NCBI GenBank assembly: GCA_963805605.1
Contig: CAWDUX010000002.1
Span: 2,914,001 to 2,978,000 of the forward strand
Length of the DNA stretch: 64,000 bases
Reading direction: 5' to 3'
From: Actinocatenispora sp963805605
GTDB taxonomy: Bacteria; Actinomycetota; Actinomycetes; Mycobacteriales; Micromonosporaceae
This document shows positions 51,675 through 60,956 of this stretch, in pieces; the first letter of the stretch is position 1, and the number at the start of each line of letters is the position of its first letter. Both the position numbers and the translations under genes were made by a program. A model generated the notes under the pieces. The model worked only from the letters and a program-made list of their open reading frames with translations, made no database searches and was not told the origin of the DNA.

Positions 51675-53312
51675 TCAGATCCACTTGTTGCCGAGCCACA
51701 TCCGAGCGAACCAGTGCGAGTACGGAATGCTCTCGCCGACGTACAGCGGGTAGAAGTACGCGAAGCACAGTGCCACCGCGACCAGATAGCCGCCGGCCAC
51801 TACCGCACCGATCAACCGCCGTTCCCGTCCCGCGGTCCGGTTGCCGATGATCATACCCAGTACCAGAGTCACCGTCAGTATCAGGAACGGTTCGGACGGC
51901 AGAGCGTAGAAGTAGAACATCGTCCGGTGGTCGGCGAACTGGTAGTACAGCCACGGCAGGATGCCGGCGGCGGCGGTGAGCACTACGGCCCAGCCGCGCC
52001 AGTCCCGCTTGGCGATCGACCACCACAGCACTGTCAGGACCGCCGGTACGAACGCCCACCACAGTACGGGCGTGCCCAGCAGGATCACCTCGGCGGCGCA
52101 ATGGCTGGAGCCGCAGGTCGGGTCGCCCGACCAGTAGTAGGCCACCGGTCTGCCCAGGGTCAGCCACTGCAGTGGCCAGGACTGGTAGGTGTGCTTGGTG
52201 GACAGTCCGGTGTGGAAGTTCAGGATGTCGATGTGGTAGCGGATGAGGTTGTACAGCGCGCCCAACCCCGGCGGCTCCGGGTAGCCGTGCTGCTGCAGCC
52301 AATGCCGGTCCCAGCTCTGGTCGTTGGCGAACCAGCCGGCCCAGGTCAGGAAGTAGACGACCACGGCGATGCCGAGGAACGCGCCGAGCCAGCCGATCTC
52401 GTCGAGCAGCGTGTCCCGCCACGGCCGCCGTACACCCGCCGCACGCCGGGCGTGCAGCTCCCAGGCGAACACCAGCACCACGAACAGCACGATGTACCAC
52501 AGTGCGCTCCACTTGACGGCCATCGCGCAGCCGGCCAGCACGGCCGCGGCCAGCCGCCACCACGGCACGCCATGCTTCGGCCGGGCCGTCCAGGTGTCCC
52601 CACCGCCGTCGATGAACGCCAGCAGCCGCGCCCGGGTCGCTTCCCGGTCCATCACCAGGCAGGCGAACGCGGCGAGCACGAACATCATCAGGAAGATGTC
52701 CAGCAGGGCGACCCGGCTGGACACGAACGCCATCCCGTCCAGGGTCATCAGCAGTCCGGCGGCGCAGCCCAGCAGGGTGGACCGGAACATCCGACGGGCC
52801 AGTCGGATCAGGATCACCACCGAGAGCACACCGGCCACCACCGACATGAACCGCCAGCCGACCTCGTGGTCACCGAACAGCGTCTCGCCCATACCGATGA
52901 TCCACTTACCGAGCGGGGGGTGCGCGATGAACGAGCCGGTGTTGGTCTTTTCGTCCCATTCCACCCCGTGCTGCAGCAGGTGATGGGCGTCGGTGGCGTA
53001 GTAGATCTCGTCGAAGATCTTGCCGTGCGGGTAGGCCAGGCCCACCAGCCGCAGTACCGCGGCGATGGTCGCCACGGCTGCGGTGAGCAGCCAGGACGCC
53101 GGGCCGTCCGCCGGCATGGGGGGCAGCAGACGCCGCCGAAGCGCGGGGTCGACGGAGACGGGTGGCTCCGCCGGATCGTGCTGGTCGGGCCCGGCGGTCA
53201 GGTCGCTGCGACCCGGCTCGCCCGGAGGCTCGGCGGGTACGTCGGTCGATGATCGAGGCACTCGCCTCGCGTCTGCGCTCACAGGCACCCGACGATCGTA
53301 GGCTGCTACCAC
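51675..53312 (-). CDS. pmt: dolichyl-phosphate-mannose-protein mannosyltransferase
   Basis: 545 residues. Transfers mannose from polyprenyl-phosphate-mannose to Ser/Thr of secreted proteins. GT39 features: FDEIYYATDAH with the catalytic Asp-Glu in the first outer loop, AHPPLGKW, VSSRVALLDIFLM and about eleven spans; the N-terminal 70 residues are polar. Divergent from rsmI with 51 bp between, the same pair as Rv1002c/Rv1003. Confidence 0.92.
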   Translation of the reverse strand: MVAAYDRRVPVSADARRVPRSSTDVPAEPPGEPGRSDLTAGPDQHDPAEPPVSVDPALRRRLLPPMPADGPASWLLTAAVATIAAVLRLVGLAYPHGKIFDEIYYATDAHHLLQHGVEWDEKTNTGSFIAHPPLGKWIIGMGETLFGDHEVGWRFMSVVAGVLSVVILIRLARRMFRSTLLGCAAGLLMTLDGMAFVSSRVALLDIFLMMFVLAAFACLVMDREATRARLLAFIDGGGDTWTARPKHGVPWWRLAAAVLAGCAMAVKWSALWYIVLFVVLVFAWELHARRAAGVRRPWRDTLLDEIGWLGAFLGIAVVVYFLTWAGWFANDQSWDRHWLQQHGYPEPPGLGALYNLIRYHIDILNFHTGLSTKHTYQSWPLQWLTLGRPVAYYWSGDPTCGSSHCAAEVILLGTPVLWWAFVPAVLTVLWWSIAKRDWRGWAVVLTAAAGILPWLYYQFADHRTMFYFYALPSEPFLILTVTLVLGMIIGNRTAGRERRLIGAVVAGGYLVAVALCFAYFYPLYVGESIPYSHWFARMWLGNKWI

Positions 53313-53363
53313 CAGAGGCGGTACACCGCTTCCATCGCGTCACCGAAGGAGCACACAGCAGGG

Positions 53364-54215
53364 ATGAATCAGGACACAGGGCAGCTCGTACTGGCCGGAG
53401 CCCCGCTGGGCAACGTCGCCGATGCCAGCCAGCGGCTGCGTGCCGCGCTGGCCGACGCGGACCTGGTCGCCGCCGAGGACACCCGGCGGCTGCACCGGCT
53501 GGCCCGGGAACTGGGCGTCGACCTGCCCGGCCGGATCGTGTCCTACTTCGAGGGCAACGAGCAGCGCCGTACCCCCGAACTGCTGACCGAACTGCTCGCC
53601 GGGACGAGCATCACCCTCATCACCGACGGTGGTATGCCCAGTGTGTCCGACCCCGGGTACCGGCTGGTCCGGGCCGCGGTGGACGCCGGGGTGCCGGTCA
53701 CGGCCGTACCCGGGCCCAGCGCGGTGACCACCGCACTGGCCCTTTCCGGCCTGCCCTGCGACCGGTTCTGTTTCGAAGGTTTCCCGCCGCGTCGCCCGGC
53801 CGAACGCCGCTCCCGGCTGGCCGAACTGGCCACCGAGCGACGCACGCTGGTGTTCTTCGAGGCGCCGCACCGCATCGGCGGGACCGTACGCGACCTGGCC
53901 GCGGCGTTCGGTGCGGACCGACCGGCGGCACTGTGCCGGGAGTTGACCAAGACCTACGAGCAGGTTCGCCGGGCGAGCCTGGGCGAGCTCGCCGACGGGG
54001 TCGACGAGGATCCGCCGCGCGGGGAGATCACCCTTGTCGTGGCCGGCGCCCCGGCCGTGGAGCAGCGCCGATACAGCGCCGCCGAACTGGCCGCCGCCGT
54101 CGGGCAGCGGCAGGAGAGCGGCCTGTCCCGACGTGACTCCATCGCGGCGGTCGCGAGGGAACTGGGCGTACCGCGTCGGGAGGTCTACTCGGCAGCGGTC
54201 TCGCCGCCGCAATGA
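53364..54215 (+). CDS. rsmI: 16S rRNA (cytidine1402-2'-O)-methyltransferase
   Basis: 283 residues; ATG after GGAGCACACAGCAGGG. TP-methylase fold: LVLAGAPLGN, AAEDTRR, YFEGNEQRR, LITDGGMPSVSDPG, AVPGPSAVTTALALSG and FEAPHRI are all typical. Methylates C1402 of 16S rRNA at the P site. Its 3' end overlaps the convergent cyclodeaminase gene by 31 bp. Confidence 0.93.
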   Translation: MNQDTGQLVLAGAPLGNVADASQRLRAALADADLVAAEDTRRLHRLARELGVDLPGRIVSYFEGNEQRRTPELLTELLAGTSITLITDGGMPSVSDPGYRLVRAAVDAGVPVTAVPGPSAVTTALALSGLPCDRFCFEGFPPRRPAERRSRLAELATERRTLVFFEAPHRIGGTVRDLAAAFGADRPAALCRELTKTYEQVRRASLGELADGVDEDPPRGEITLVVAGAPAVEQRRYSAAELAAAVGQRQESGLSRRDSIAAVARELGVPRREVYSAAVSPPQ

Positions 54216-55129
54216 TCTGACTGTGCCGGCTCCTCCACCAGCGCGGCGAGCAGGGCCGGCTCGGTGCCGGCCAGGCCGACCGAGCAGTACAGCCGCACCA
54301 CGGCCGGGTCGGCGGGCACGGCGAACTCTCCGGCCAGCAGCGCGCCGAGGCTCCGCAACCGATCCCCGGCCGGCGTACCGGCCAGCACGAACGGCGGGTC
54401 GTACCCGGCGACCTGCGCCAGCGAGTCGGTGACCAGCAGGGCGGCCCGGTCGGCCAGCGCGGCGTCGAACTCGCTGCGACCGCGCTGCTTGGGGCCCAGC
54501 GTGGTCACCGACGTGCCCGGCGCCAGCCAGGCCGGATCGAGCACCGGGGTGCCGGAACTGGTCGCCAGCACCACGATGTCCCGGTCCCGGGTGGCCCGCT
54601 CGGCGCTGTCCACCGCCCGGACGGGCAGCGCCAGCTCGCCGGCCAGCCGGTCGGCGAACGCGGCGCGGCGCCGCGGATCACGCCCGTACACCGCCACATC
54701 GGTGATACCGCGCACCGCACGCAGCGCCCAGACCTGCGCGTACGCCTGCCGGCCGGTGCCGATCAGGCCCAGGGTGGTGGCGTCTGGGCGGGCGATCGCG
54801 TCGACCGCGACGGCGCCCAGCGCGCCGGTACGGTACTGCCCGAGCAGCTCGCCGACCCCGATCGCGGTCAACCGGCCGGTGTCGCCGTCCTGCAGTACGA
54901 CCAGCTGGTCGGCGGCGTCCAACCCGCCGGTGCAGTACGACCGGAAGCCCAGCCATCGCCCGGTCCGGCCGGCGGTGACCTTCAGTTGACTGTCGCCCAG
55001 TTCCAGTACGGCGCGCGGCGGGGCGGTCAGCTCGCCCCGGTAGGCGGCCAGTACCGCGGCGCGTATCGCGGTCACCGCGGCAGCCGGGGGGAGCCGGGCC
55101 ACGTCGTCATCGGTGCAGATCAGGACCAT
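54185..55129 (-). CDS. ornithine cyclodeaminase/mu-crystallin family protein
   Basis: 314 residues. N-terminal dimer part, then an NAD-binding Rossmann domain with GLIGTGRQAYAQ (about 119-130) and TSVTTLGPKQRGRSEFD. Members deaminate ornithine to proline or reduce imines; the substrate is open. Its MerR-type promoter places the start of transcription at about the ATG, so the mRNA should be leaderless. Confidence 0.87.
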   Translation of the reverse strand: MVLICTDDDVARLPPAAAVTAIRAAVLAAYRGELTAPPRAVLELGDSQLKVTAGRTGRWLGFRSYCTGGLDAADQLVVLQDGDTGRLTAIGVGELLGQYRTGALGAVAVDAIARPDATTLGLIGTGRQAYAQVWALRAVRGITDVAVYGRDPRRRAAFADRLAGELALPVRAVDSAERATRDRDIVVLATSSGTPVLDPAWLAPGTSVTTLGPKQRGRSEFDAALADRAALLVTDSLAQVAGYDPPFVLAGTPAGDRLRSLGALLAGEFAVPADPAVVRLYCSVGLAGTEPALLAALVEEPAQSDHCGGETAAE

Positions 55130-55135
55130 GACCGC

Positions 55136-55166
55136 AGCGTGTCACCTGAAGTCGACTTCAGGTCAA
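55136..55166 (-). promoter_or_regulatory. MerR-type promoter/operator for the cyclodeaminase gene
   Basis: Minus strand: TTGACC (55161-55166), a 19-base spacer and CACGCT (55136-55141). The spacer and -35 contain the perfect palindrome ACCTGAAGTCGACTTCAGGT (55144-55163). Overlong 19-bp spacers with a dyad inside are the hallmark of promoters switched on by MerR-family twisting of DNA. Confidence 0.8.
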
Positions 55167-55193
55167 GGCCGTGCCCCGGACGAGTGCCGGTAC

Positions 55194-55224
55194 TTGACCT
55201 GGAGCGCACTCCAGGTGGCAGTCT
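55194..55224 (+). promoter_or_regulatory. MerR-type promoter/operator for the aldo/keto reductase gene
   Basis: Plus strand: TTGACC (55194-55199), 19 bases, CAGTCT (55219-55224), with the dyad ACCTGGAG CGCA CTCCAGGT across the -35 and spacer. The half-sites differ from the neighbouring operator at one position (ACCTGGAG versus ACCTGAAG), so one regulator can bind both. Confidence 0.8.
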
Positions 55225-55264
55225 CGGCTGGCGAGGTCCGGCAATCGAGCGGAGGATCACCACC

Positions 55265-56137
55265 ATGCGTACCCGTACCCTCGGCCGGCTCGGACATGAC
55301 AGTTCGGTACTCATCTACGGCGCCGCCGCGCTCTCCGACGTCGACCAGGACACCGCCGACACCTCCGTACAGGAGGCCCTCGACGCGGGCATCAACCACT
55401 TCGACGTGGCCGCGTCCTACGGTGACGCCGAACTGCGGCTCGGACCGTGGATGCCGCGGATCCGGGAACGGATCTTCCTGGCCACCAAGACCGGCCTGCG
55501 CGACGCCGAGTCGGCGTACCGGCAGATCAACGAGTCGCTGGAACGGTTGCAGACCGACCGGGTCGACCTGCTGCAACTGCACGCGGTGACCAACCTCGAC
55601 GAACTCGACCAGGTCACCGCGCCGGACGGGGCGCTGGCCGGCGCCGTACGGGCCCGGGACGAAGGGCTGGTCGGTGCGGTCGGCATCACCGGGCACGGCC
55701 ATCAGGCGCCCGCCACCCACCTGGAGGCGCTGCGCCGCTACGACTTCGCCACCGTGCTCACCCCGATCAACTACGCGCTGGCGCAGCGGCCCGACTACCT
55801 GCGTGACTTCGAGGCGCTGGTCGCGGAGATCGAGCGCCGCGGCACCGGGCTGATGACCATCAAGAGCGGGGCCCGACGCAACTGGCCCGAGGGCGCCACC
55901 GAACGCTTCACGACCTGGTACGAGCCGCTGGACGAACAGCGGTTCGTCACCGCGTCGGTGGCCTGGGTGCTGTCCCACCCGCAGATCACCGGGGTCGCCA
56001 CGGCCGGCGACGTACGGCTGCTGAAGCTCTACATCGAGGCCGAACGGGCCGGCGCCCAACTGACCGCGGCGGACGTCGAACCGGAACTGGCGGAGGTCGG
56101 TGACTACAGCTCACCGTTCCTGCGGATGGCGAACTGA
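55265..56137 (+). CDS. aldo/keto reductase
   Basis: 290 residues; ATG with GGAGG about 13 bases upstream. NADPH-dependent carbonyl reductase barrel with the catalytic set Asp47, Tyr52 (AASYGD), Lys75 (ATKTG) and His106 (LQLHAV). Its MerR-type promoter suggests induction by an electrophile or similar stress, together with the divergent cyclodeaminase gene. Confidence 0.9.
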   Translation: MRTRTLGRLGHDSSVLIYGAAALSDVDQDTADTSVQEALDAGINHFDVAASYGDAELRLGPWMPRIRERIFLATKTGLRDAESAYRQINESLERLQTDRVDLLQLHAVTNLDELDQVTAPDGALAGAVRARDEGLVGAVGITGHGHQAPATHLEALRRYDFATVLTPINYALAQRPDYLRDFEALVAEIERRGTGLMTIKSGARRNWPEGATERFTTWYEPLDEQRFVTASVAWVLSHPQITGVATAGDVRLLKLYIEAERAGAQLTAADVEPELAEVGDYSSPFLRMAN

Positions 56138-56197
56138 CCGCCGCTCGCCACCTCCGCACCACCCGGGCAGCGGTGGCCGAGGGGCCGGTCACCAGGC

Positions 56198-56968
56198 TCA
56201 CCAGGCGGCGGCGAACAGGCCGGCGGTCAGAACCAGTGGGCCGAGCAGGCTGAGCCCGATGATGCCGGCCCGGTGCCGGCCGTGCAGCCGCCACGCCCCG
56301 GTGGCCGCGGCGATCAGCAGACCCAGCAGGGGCACGAGGGCCAACGGCAGGATCCAGCGCAGCAGCAGGCCACCGTGGTCGCCGGCATAGGCCTGGCGGC
56401 CGTCCGCGTTGACCATCCGGGCGGCGAGAGCGGCGCCCTCGCGGCCACTACCCACCGGTCCGCCGGTCAACGCCACCCCGCGCACCGTGTACCGGTGCCC
56501 GGCGGCGGTGAAATCCCCGCTGCACCGCTGCGCCACCCCGGACCCGCTGCACAGCGTCACGGTCAGTACGCCTCGGTCGGCGTGCCCGACGGCCAGCCAG
56601 AACGGCTCGGCGCCGACCCAGCCGAAGAACATGGCCAGCAGCCCGAGCACGATCAGCAGCGGCAGCCCGGCGCCGGGCCGGCGAGGCTCCCGTACGGATG
56701 GCCGGGCCGGTACGGCGCCCGGTCGGGCCGGCGCAGCGGTCCCGGTGGCCGTGGCGGTCCCGGCCGGGTCGACGGCGTCCGGCCAGAGCGGGAAGTCGGC
56801 GCCGGGCGTGGGGCCCGGTGCGGGCCGTACCGCCGGCGTCAGCCGGTCGTCGACGAACAGCACGTAGCGCTGCCCGGTACCCGGTGTGCGGGCCAGGGTG
56901 TCGGTGTCGTTCTCCCCACCGGCGGGCCCGGTGCCCTCAGCGCTCTGCCCGGCGGCCCCGGCCGCCAC
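56198..56968 (-). CDS. membrane protein of unknown function, 5' end uncertain
   Basis: 256 residues from a GTG at 56968 without ribosome site. The N-terminal 100 residues are Pro/Ala/Gly-rich; spans lie near 102-122, 208-228 and 234-254, with a loop holding two cysteines (TLCSGSGVAQRC). Upstream, another frame (57162 to about 56975) reads a similar Ala/Pro-rich sequence starting VVTPQDGEHSAEATVAP and could be the real N terminus joined by a one-base frameshift near 56970-56985, where an 18-bp unit is tandemly repeated. Confidence 0.6.
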   Translation of the reverse strand: MAAGAAGQSAEGTGPAGGENDTDTLARTPGTGQRYVLFVDDRLTPAVRPAPGPTPGADFPLWPDAVDPAGTATATGTAAPARPGAVPARPSVREPRRPGAGLPLLIVLGLLAMFFGWVGAEPFWLAVGHADRGVLTVTLCSGSGVAQRCSGDFTAAGHRYTVRGVALTGGPVGSGREGAALAARMVNADGRQAYAGDHGGLLLRWILPLALVPLLGLLIAAATGAWRLHGRHRAGIIGLSLLGPLVLTAGLFAAAW

Positions 56969-57286
56969 CGGCCCGGCCGGGCTGACGGGTCGGCCGGGGC
57001 TGACGGGTCGGCCGGGGCCGTGGTCGGCGCCGGCGGGCGCTCCGGTCTGGTCGCAGGATCGATCGGCACGGTGAAGATGCGGGTGGCTGCCGGGTTGCCC
57101 GCCGGGGCGGCGGGTGCCACGGTCGCCTCAGCCGAGTGCTCGCCGTCCTGAGGTGTCACCACTCCATTGCACACCTGGTGACCGTCGATCTGCGGTAGCG
57201 CCACGCCTTCGGCGCGCCACCATCGCCCTACGACCCGGCGATATGTCGGTCGAAGCGGGCCGGCGGGTGTCGTTAGGCTGGTCGGC

Positions 57287-59075
57287 ATGAGCAACGTCTT
57301 GACAGCTGTCGCCTGGCCGTATGCGAACGGTCCGCGACACATCGGCCATGTGTCCGGTTTCGGAGTGCCCTCCGATGTCTTCAGCCGGTACATGCGGATG
57401 GCCGGTCACGACGTACTGATGGTGTCCGGCACCGACGAGCACGGCACCCCGATCCTCGTCCAGTCCGAGAGCGAGAAGACCTCACCGCGCGACCTGGCGG
57501 ACCGGTACAACCGGATGATCGTGGAGGACCTGCACGCACTGGGGCTGTCGTACGACCTGTTCACCCGCACCACCACGCGTAACCACTACGCGGTGGTGCA
57601 GGAGATGTTCCGTACCGTGCACCGCAACGGCTACCTGATCGAGAAGACCACTTCGGGGGCGATCTCGCCGTCCACCGGGCGCACCCTGCCGGACCGCTAC
57701 ATCGAGGGCACCTGCCCGATCTGCGGGTACGACGGGGCGCGCGGTGACCAGTGCGACAACTGCGGCAACCAGCTGGACCCGGTCGACCTGATCAACCCGC
57801 GTTCGCGGATCAACGGCGAGAAGCCGAAGTTCGTGGAGACCGAGCACTTCTTCCTCGACCTGCCGGCACTCACCGAGGCGCTTGGCGGCTGGCTACGGGG
57901 TCGGCAGGGCTGGCGGCCCAACGTACTCAAGTTCAGCCTCAACCTGCTCGACGATCTGCGGCCGCGGGCCATGACCCGCGACATCGACTGGGGCATCCCG
58001 GTACCACTGCCGGGCTGGGAAGAGAATCCGAACAAGCGGATGTACGTCTGGTTCGACGCGGTGATCGGCTACCTGTCGGCCGCCATCGAATGGGCCCGGC
58101 GGGGCAACGACCCGGAGGCGTGGCGCACCTGGTGGACCGACCCGAACGCCCTGCAGTACTACTTCATGGGCAAGGACAACATCACCTTCCACTCCCAGAT
58201 CTGGCCGGCCGAGCTGCTCGCCTACGACGGTCTGGGCGCTAAGGGCGGCAAGCCCGGCCAGTACGGCGAGCTGAACCTGCCGACCGAGGTGGTCTCCTCG
58301 GAGTTCCTGACCATGGAGGGCCGCAAGTTCTCCTCGTCGCGGCAGGTTGTCATCTACGTGCGCGACTTCCTGGCCCGCTATTCGCCCGACGCGTTGCGCT
58401 ACTTCATCGCGACGGCCGGCCCGGAGACCCACGACACCGACTTCACCTGGTCGGAATTCCTGCGCCGCAACAACGACGAACTGGTGGCCGGGTGGGGCAA
58501 CCTGGTCAACCGGTCGGTGTCGATGGCGGCGAAGAACTTCGGCGCGGATCCCGCAGCCGGGCGAGTTGACCGGCACCGACCGGGCGCTGCTGGACACCGC
58601 GTCCACCGCGTTCGGTACGGTCGGCGACCTGCTCGCCAAGCACCGGCAGAAGGCGGCGATCACCGAGGCGATGCGGGTGGTCGGCGAGGCCAACAAGTAC
58701 ATCTCGGAGTCCGCGCCGTGGAAGCTCGGTGACGATCCGGAACGGCAGGGCACCGTGCTGCACACCGCCCTGCAGGTGGTGCAGGACTGCAACACCCTGC
58801 TCAGCCCGTTCATGCCGCATTCGGCGCAGCAGATCCACCAGACGCTCGGCGGTTCCGGTGTGGTGGCCCCGATGCCGGAGATCCGGGAGGTCGACGATCT
58901 GGACGGCGGCCCCGGCTATCCGGTACTGACCGGCGACTACTCGGCGACCCCGGCGTGGCGGTCGACCCCGCTGGTGGCCGGTACGGAACTGGCCAAGCCG
59001 ACGCCGGTGTTCCGCAAGCTCGATGCGTCCATCGTGGACGAGGAACTGGCCCGGCTGACGGACCAGCAGGACTGA
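57287..59075 (+). CDS. metG: methionyl-tRNA synthetase, one frameshift
   Basis: Charges tRNA-Met. ATG at 57287; HIGH motif at residues 18-21, zinc knuckles CPICGYD and CDNCGNQ, class I signature GRKFSSSR in place of KMSKS, and anticodon-binding domain in the last 200 residues. The frame breaks near 58548: GCGGATCCCG should read GCGATCCCG, giving NFGAIPQPGELTGTDRALL, after which the second frame (to 59075) completes the protein at about 596 residues. Because the enzyme is essential and normally single-copy, an extra G in the sequence is more likely than a true mutation. Confidence 0.9.
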
Positions 59076-59078
59076 CCG

Positions 59079-60263
59079 TCATCCGGCCTCACCGACCGCG
59101 CCCACCACAGCTCGCCGGCGGACGTACGCGACGATCTGGTAAAGGCCGGATCCGAGTGCGAACGCGGCGGCTGTGGCTGCGCAGGTGAGCCACAGTGTGC
59201 CGGTTCCTGCTGCCAACAGCGGGGTGCCGATCAGCGGGGCGACGACCGTACCGACGCCCCAGGACAGCCCGTACACGGTCAGTACGCTCGTGGCCGCGTG
59301 CGGCGGGGCCATCCGGGACGCGACAGCCTGCTGGGTGCCGAGCAGCAGACTGCCGCTCGCGCCCTCCACGGCGGCGCCGGCGACCAGTGCGGGCACCGTG
59401 CCGGTGGCCCAGAGCGCGGCGGCCAGCGCGAGCATGCCGTACCCGATGAGCAGCATGGTCGCCGGGGACAGGCGTTGCTCGGTGCGGGCCACCACGCGTT
59501 GCGCCGCGATGGCCGCGGTGGCGCTCGTGGCGAGCAGCCAGCCGGTGAGGGACGGCCGGTGTCCGGAGGTCTGCACGGTGAGCGGGAGCATGAACACCAC
59601 GAGCATCATCAGCGTCGCGTAGCCGGAACCGACGGCGGTCCAGGCCACCACCCGCCCGGACAGCGCGGCCCGCCAGACGGTGCGGGTGTTGCGGGTGCGG
59701 ATCTGGCCGGCCGGCAGTGCTGCGGCGGCGACCGCCGCGGCAGCGAGGCTCGTGACGGCGTCGGCGAGGAACAGCACGCCGATGCTCCACCGGGTCAGGA
59801 CGGCCGCGAGTACGCCGGCGAGGACGCCGGCGACGGCGAGCGTCGCCCACAGCGAGGAGTAGCTGGCTGCCCGTCGGTCGCTCGGCACGGTGTGTGCGAT
59901 CAGCGCCTGCGTCGCCGGTTCGACGATCTCGTACGCCAGGCCCAACAGCATTGCTCCGGCCACGACGACGGGTACCGACGACCCCACCGCGATGACGGTC
60001 TGGGCGGCGGCGCAGGCCAGCAGCCCGGTCAGGATCGCGGTACGGGCACCGTACTGGTTGGCCAGCAGGCCGCCGAGCAGCCGGGACGGGATGGTGCCGA
60101 CGCCGAAGGCGGCGAGTACCACGCCGACGAGGGCGAGCCCGGCACCGAGCTCGTGCGTGAGCCGGAGACTCAGGAATCCCATCGCGAAGGCGCCGAGCCG
60201 GTTGACGACCCGGATCAGGATCAGCCAGCCCGTGACTGATGTAGCCTTTGTATCCAGTGACAT
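59079..60263 (-). CDS. MFS transporter
   Basis: 394 residues, twelve spans. The N-terminal half has FGVGTIPSRLLGGLLANQYGAR, a version of the loop 2-3 signature, and PATQALIAHTVPSDRRAASYS at the loop 4-5 region. Probably a drug or metabolite exporter. Divergent from a CGNR regulator gene with only 14 bases between start codons, so both mRNAs have almost no leader. Ends 4 bp from metG. Confidence 0.88.
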   Translation of the reverse strand: MSLDTKATSVTGWLILIRVVNRLGAFAMGFLSLRLTHELGAGLALVGVVLAAFGVGTIPSRLLGGLLANQYGARTAILTGLLACAAAQTVIAVGSSVPVVVAGAMLLGLAYEIVEPATQALIAHTVPSDRRAASYSSLWATLAVAGVLAGVLAAVLTRWSIGVLFLADAVTSLAAAAVAAAALPAGQIRTRNTRTVWRAALSGRVVAWTAVGSGYATLMMLVVFMLPLTVQTSGHRPSLTGWLLATSATAAIAAQRVVARTEQRLSPATMLLIGYGMLALAAALWATGTVPALVAGAAVEGASGSLLLGTQQAVASRMAPPHAATSVLTVYGLSWGVGTVVAPLIGTPLLAAGTGTLWLTCAATAAAFALGSGLYQIVAYVRRRAVVGAVGEAG

Positions 60264-60277
60264 GCGGTGGAAGGTAC

Positions 60278-60910
60278 GTGACGGCAGACATGCATTTCAA
60301 CAGTCACATCGAACAGCTTCTGACCACGACCGTGCGGCTTGTCAACGCACTGACACCGGGCACCGACGGGGGACGCCCCGTCGTTCCGCCGAGCGGTGAG
60401 GCACTGCGCGCCGCAGTCGCCGACACGGTGCTCGGTGTCGGCCGGGACTGGACGCCGAGCCTCGCCGACGCCCGTGCACTGCGCACCGCGGCCGACGAAG
60501 CGCGGCGGGTCTTCGCCGCGCTGGACGCCGGTGAGACGGACGCAGCGGCCAGTTCGGTCAATGAGATGCTGCGCGCCAGCGACGCCCGCCCACACCTGGA
60601 CCCCGACGGACACGGCGGCCACGATCTGCACTTCCACGGTCCCGACGACTCGTTCGTACGGGGCTGGACGGCCGGCATCGCCGCCGGTCTGGCGATGGCC
60701 ATCGGGGGTGATCTCGGCAGCCGACTCGGGATCTGCGCTGCGCCCGGCTGCGACCGCGGGTATGTCGACATGTCCAGGAACACGCACCGCAGGTTCTGCT
60801 CGACCCGGTGTCAGAACCGGGTCAAGACCGCTGCCTACCGGACACGTGCGGCCCACCGCTCCGACCGGTCCCCGGTGAGAGGAGCGGGGCGCCGGGGGCC
60901 GACCGGCTGA
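60278..60910 (+). CDS. CGNR zinc-finger protein
   Basis: 210 residues from a GTG with AAGG upstream. The C-terminal finger CAAPGCDRGYVDMSRN and CSTRCQNRVKTAAYRTR has CQNR in place of CGNR. The N-terminal ABATE-like domain is the likely sensor. Probable regulator of the divergent MFS exporter, as with the CGNR/ABC pair at 13310-16377. Confidence 0.85.
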   Translation: MTADMHFNSHIEQLLTTTVRLVNALTPGTDGGRPVVPPSGEALRAAVADTVLGVGRDWTPSLADARALRTAADEARRVFAALDAGETDAAASSVNEMLRASDARPHLDPDGHGGHDLHFHGPDDSFVRGWTAGIAAGLAMAIGGDLGSRLGICAAPGCDRGYVDMSRNTHRRFCSTRCQNRVKTAAYRTRAAHRSDRSPVRGAGRRGPTG

Positions 60911-60956
60911 CCGCACCTCGCGGTGTGTGATCCTGTTCCGGACATGGGTGACGACG

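Noticed and set aside
50700..53252. An 850-codon plus-strand frame
   Set aside because: Antisense to the Hsp70, GrpE-like and Pmt genes, which have clear family motifs; His/Gln/Arg-rich shadow composition.
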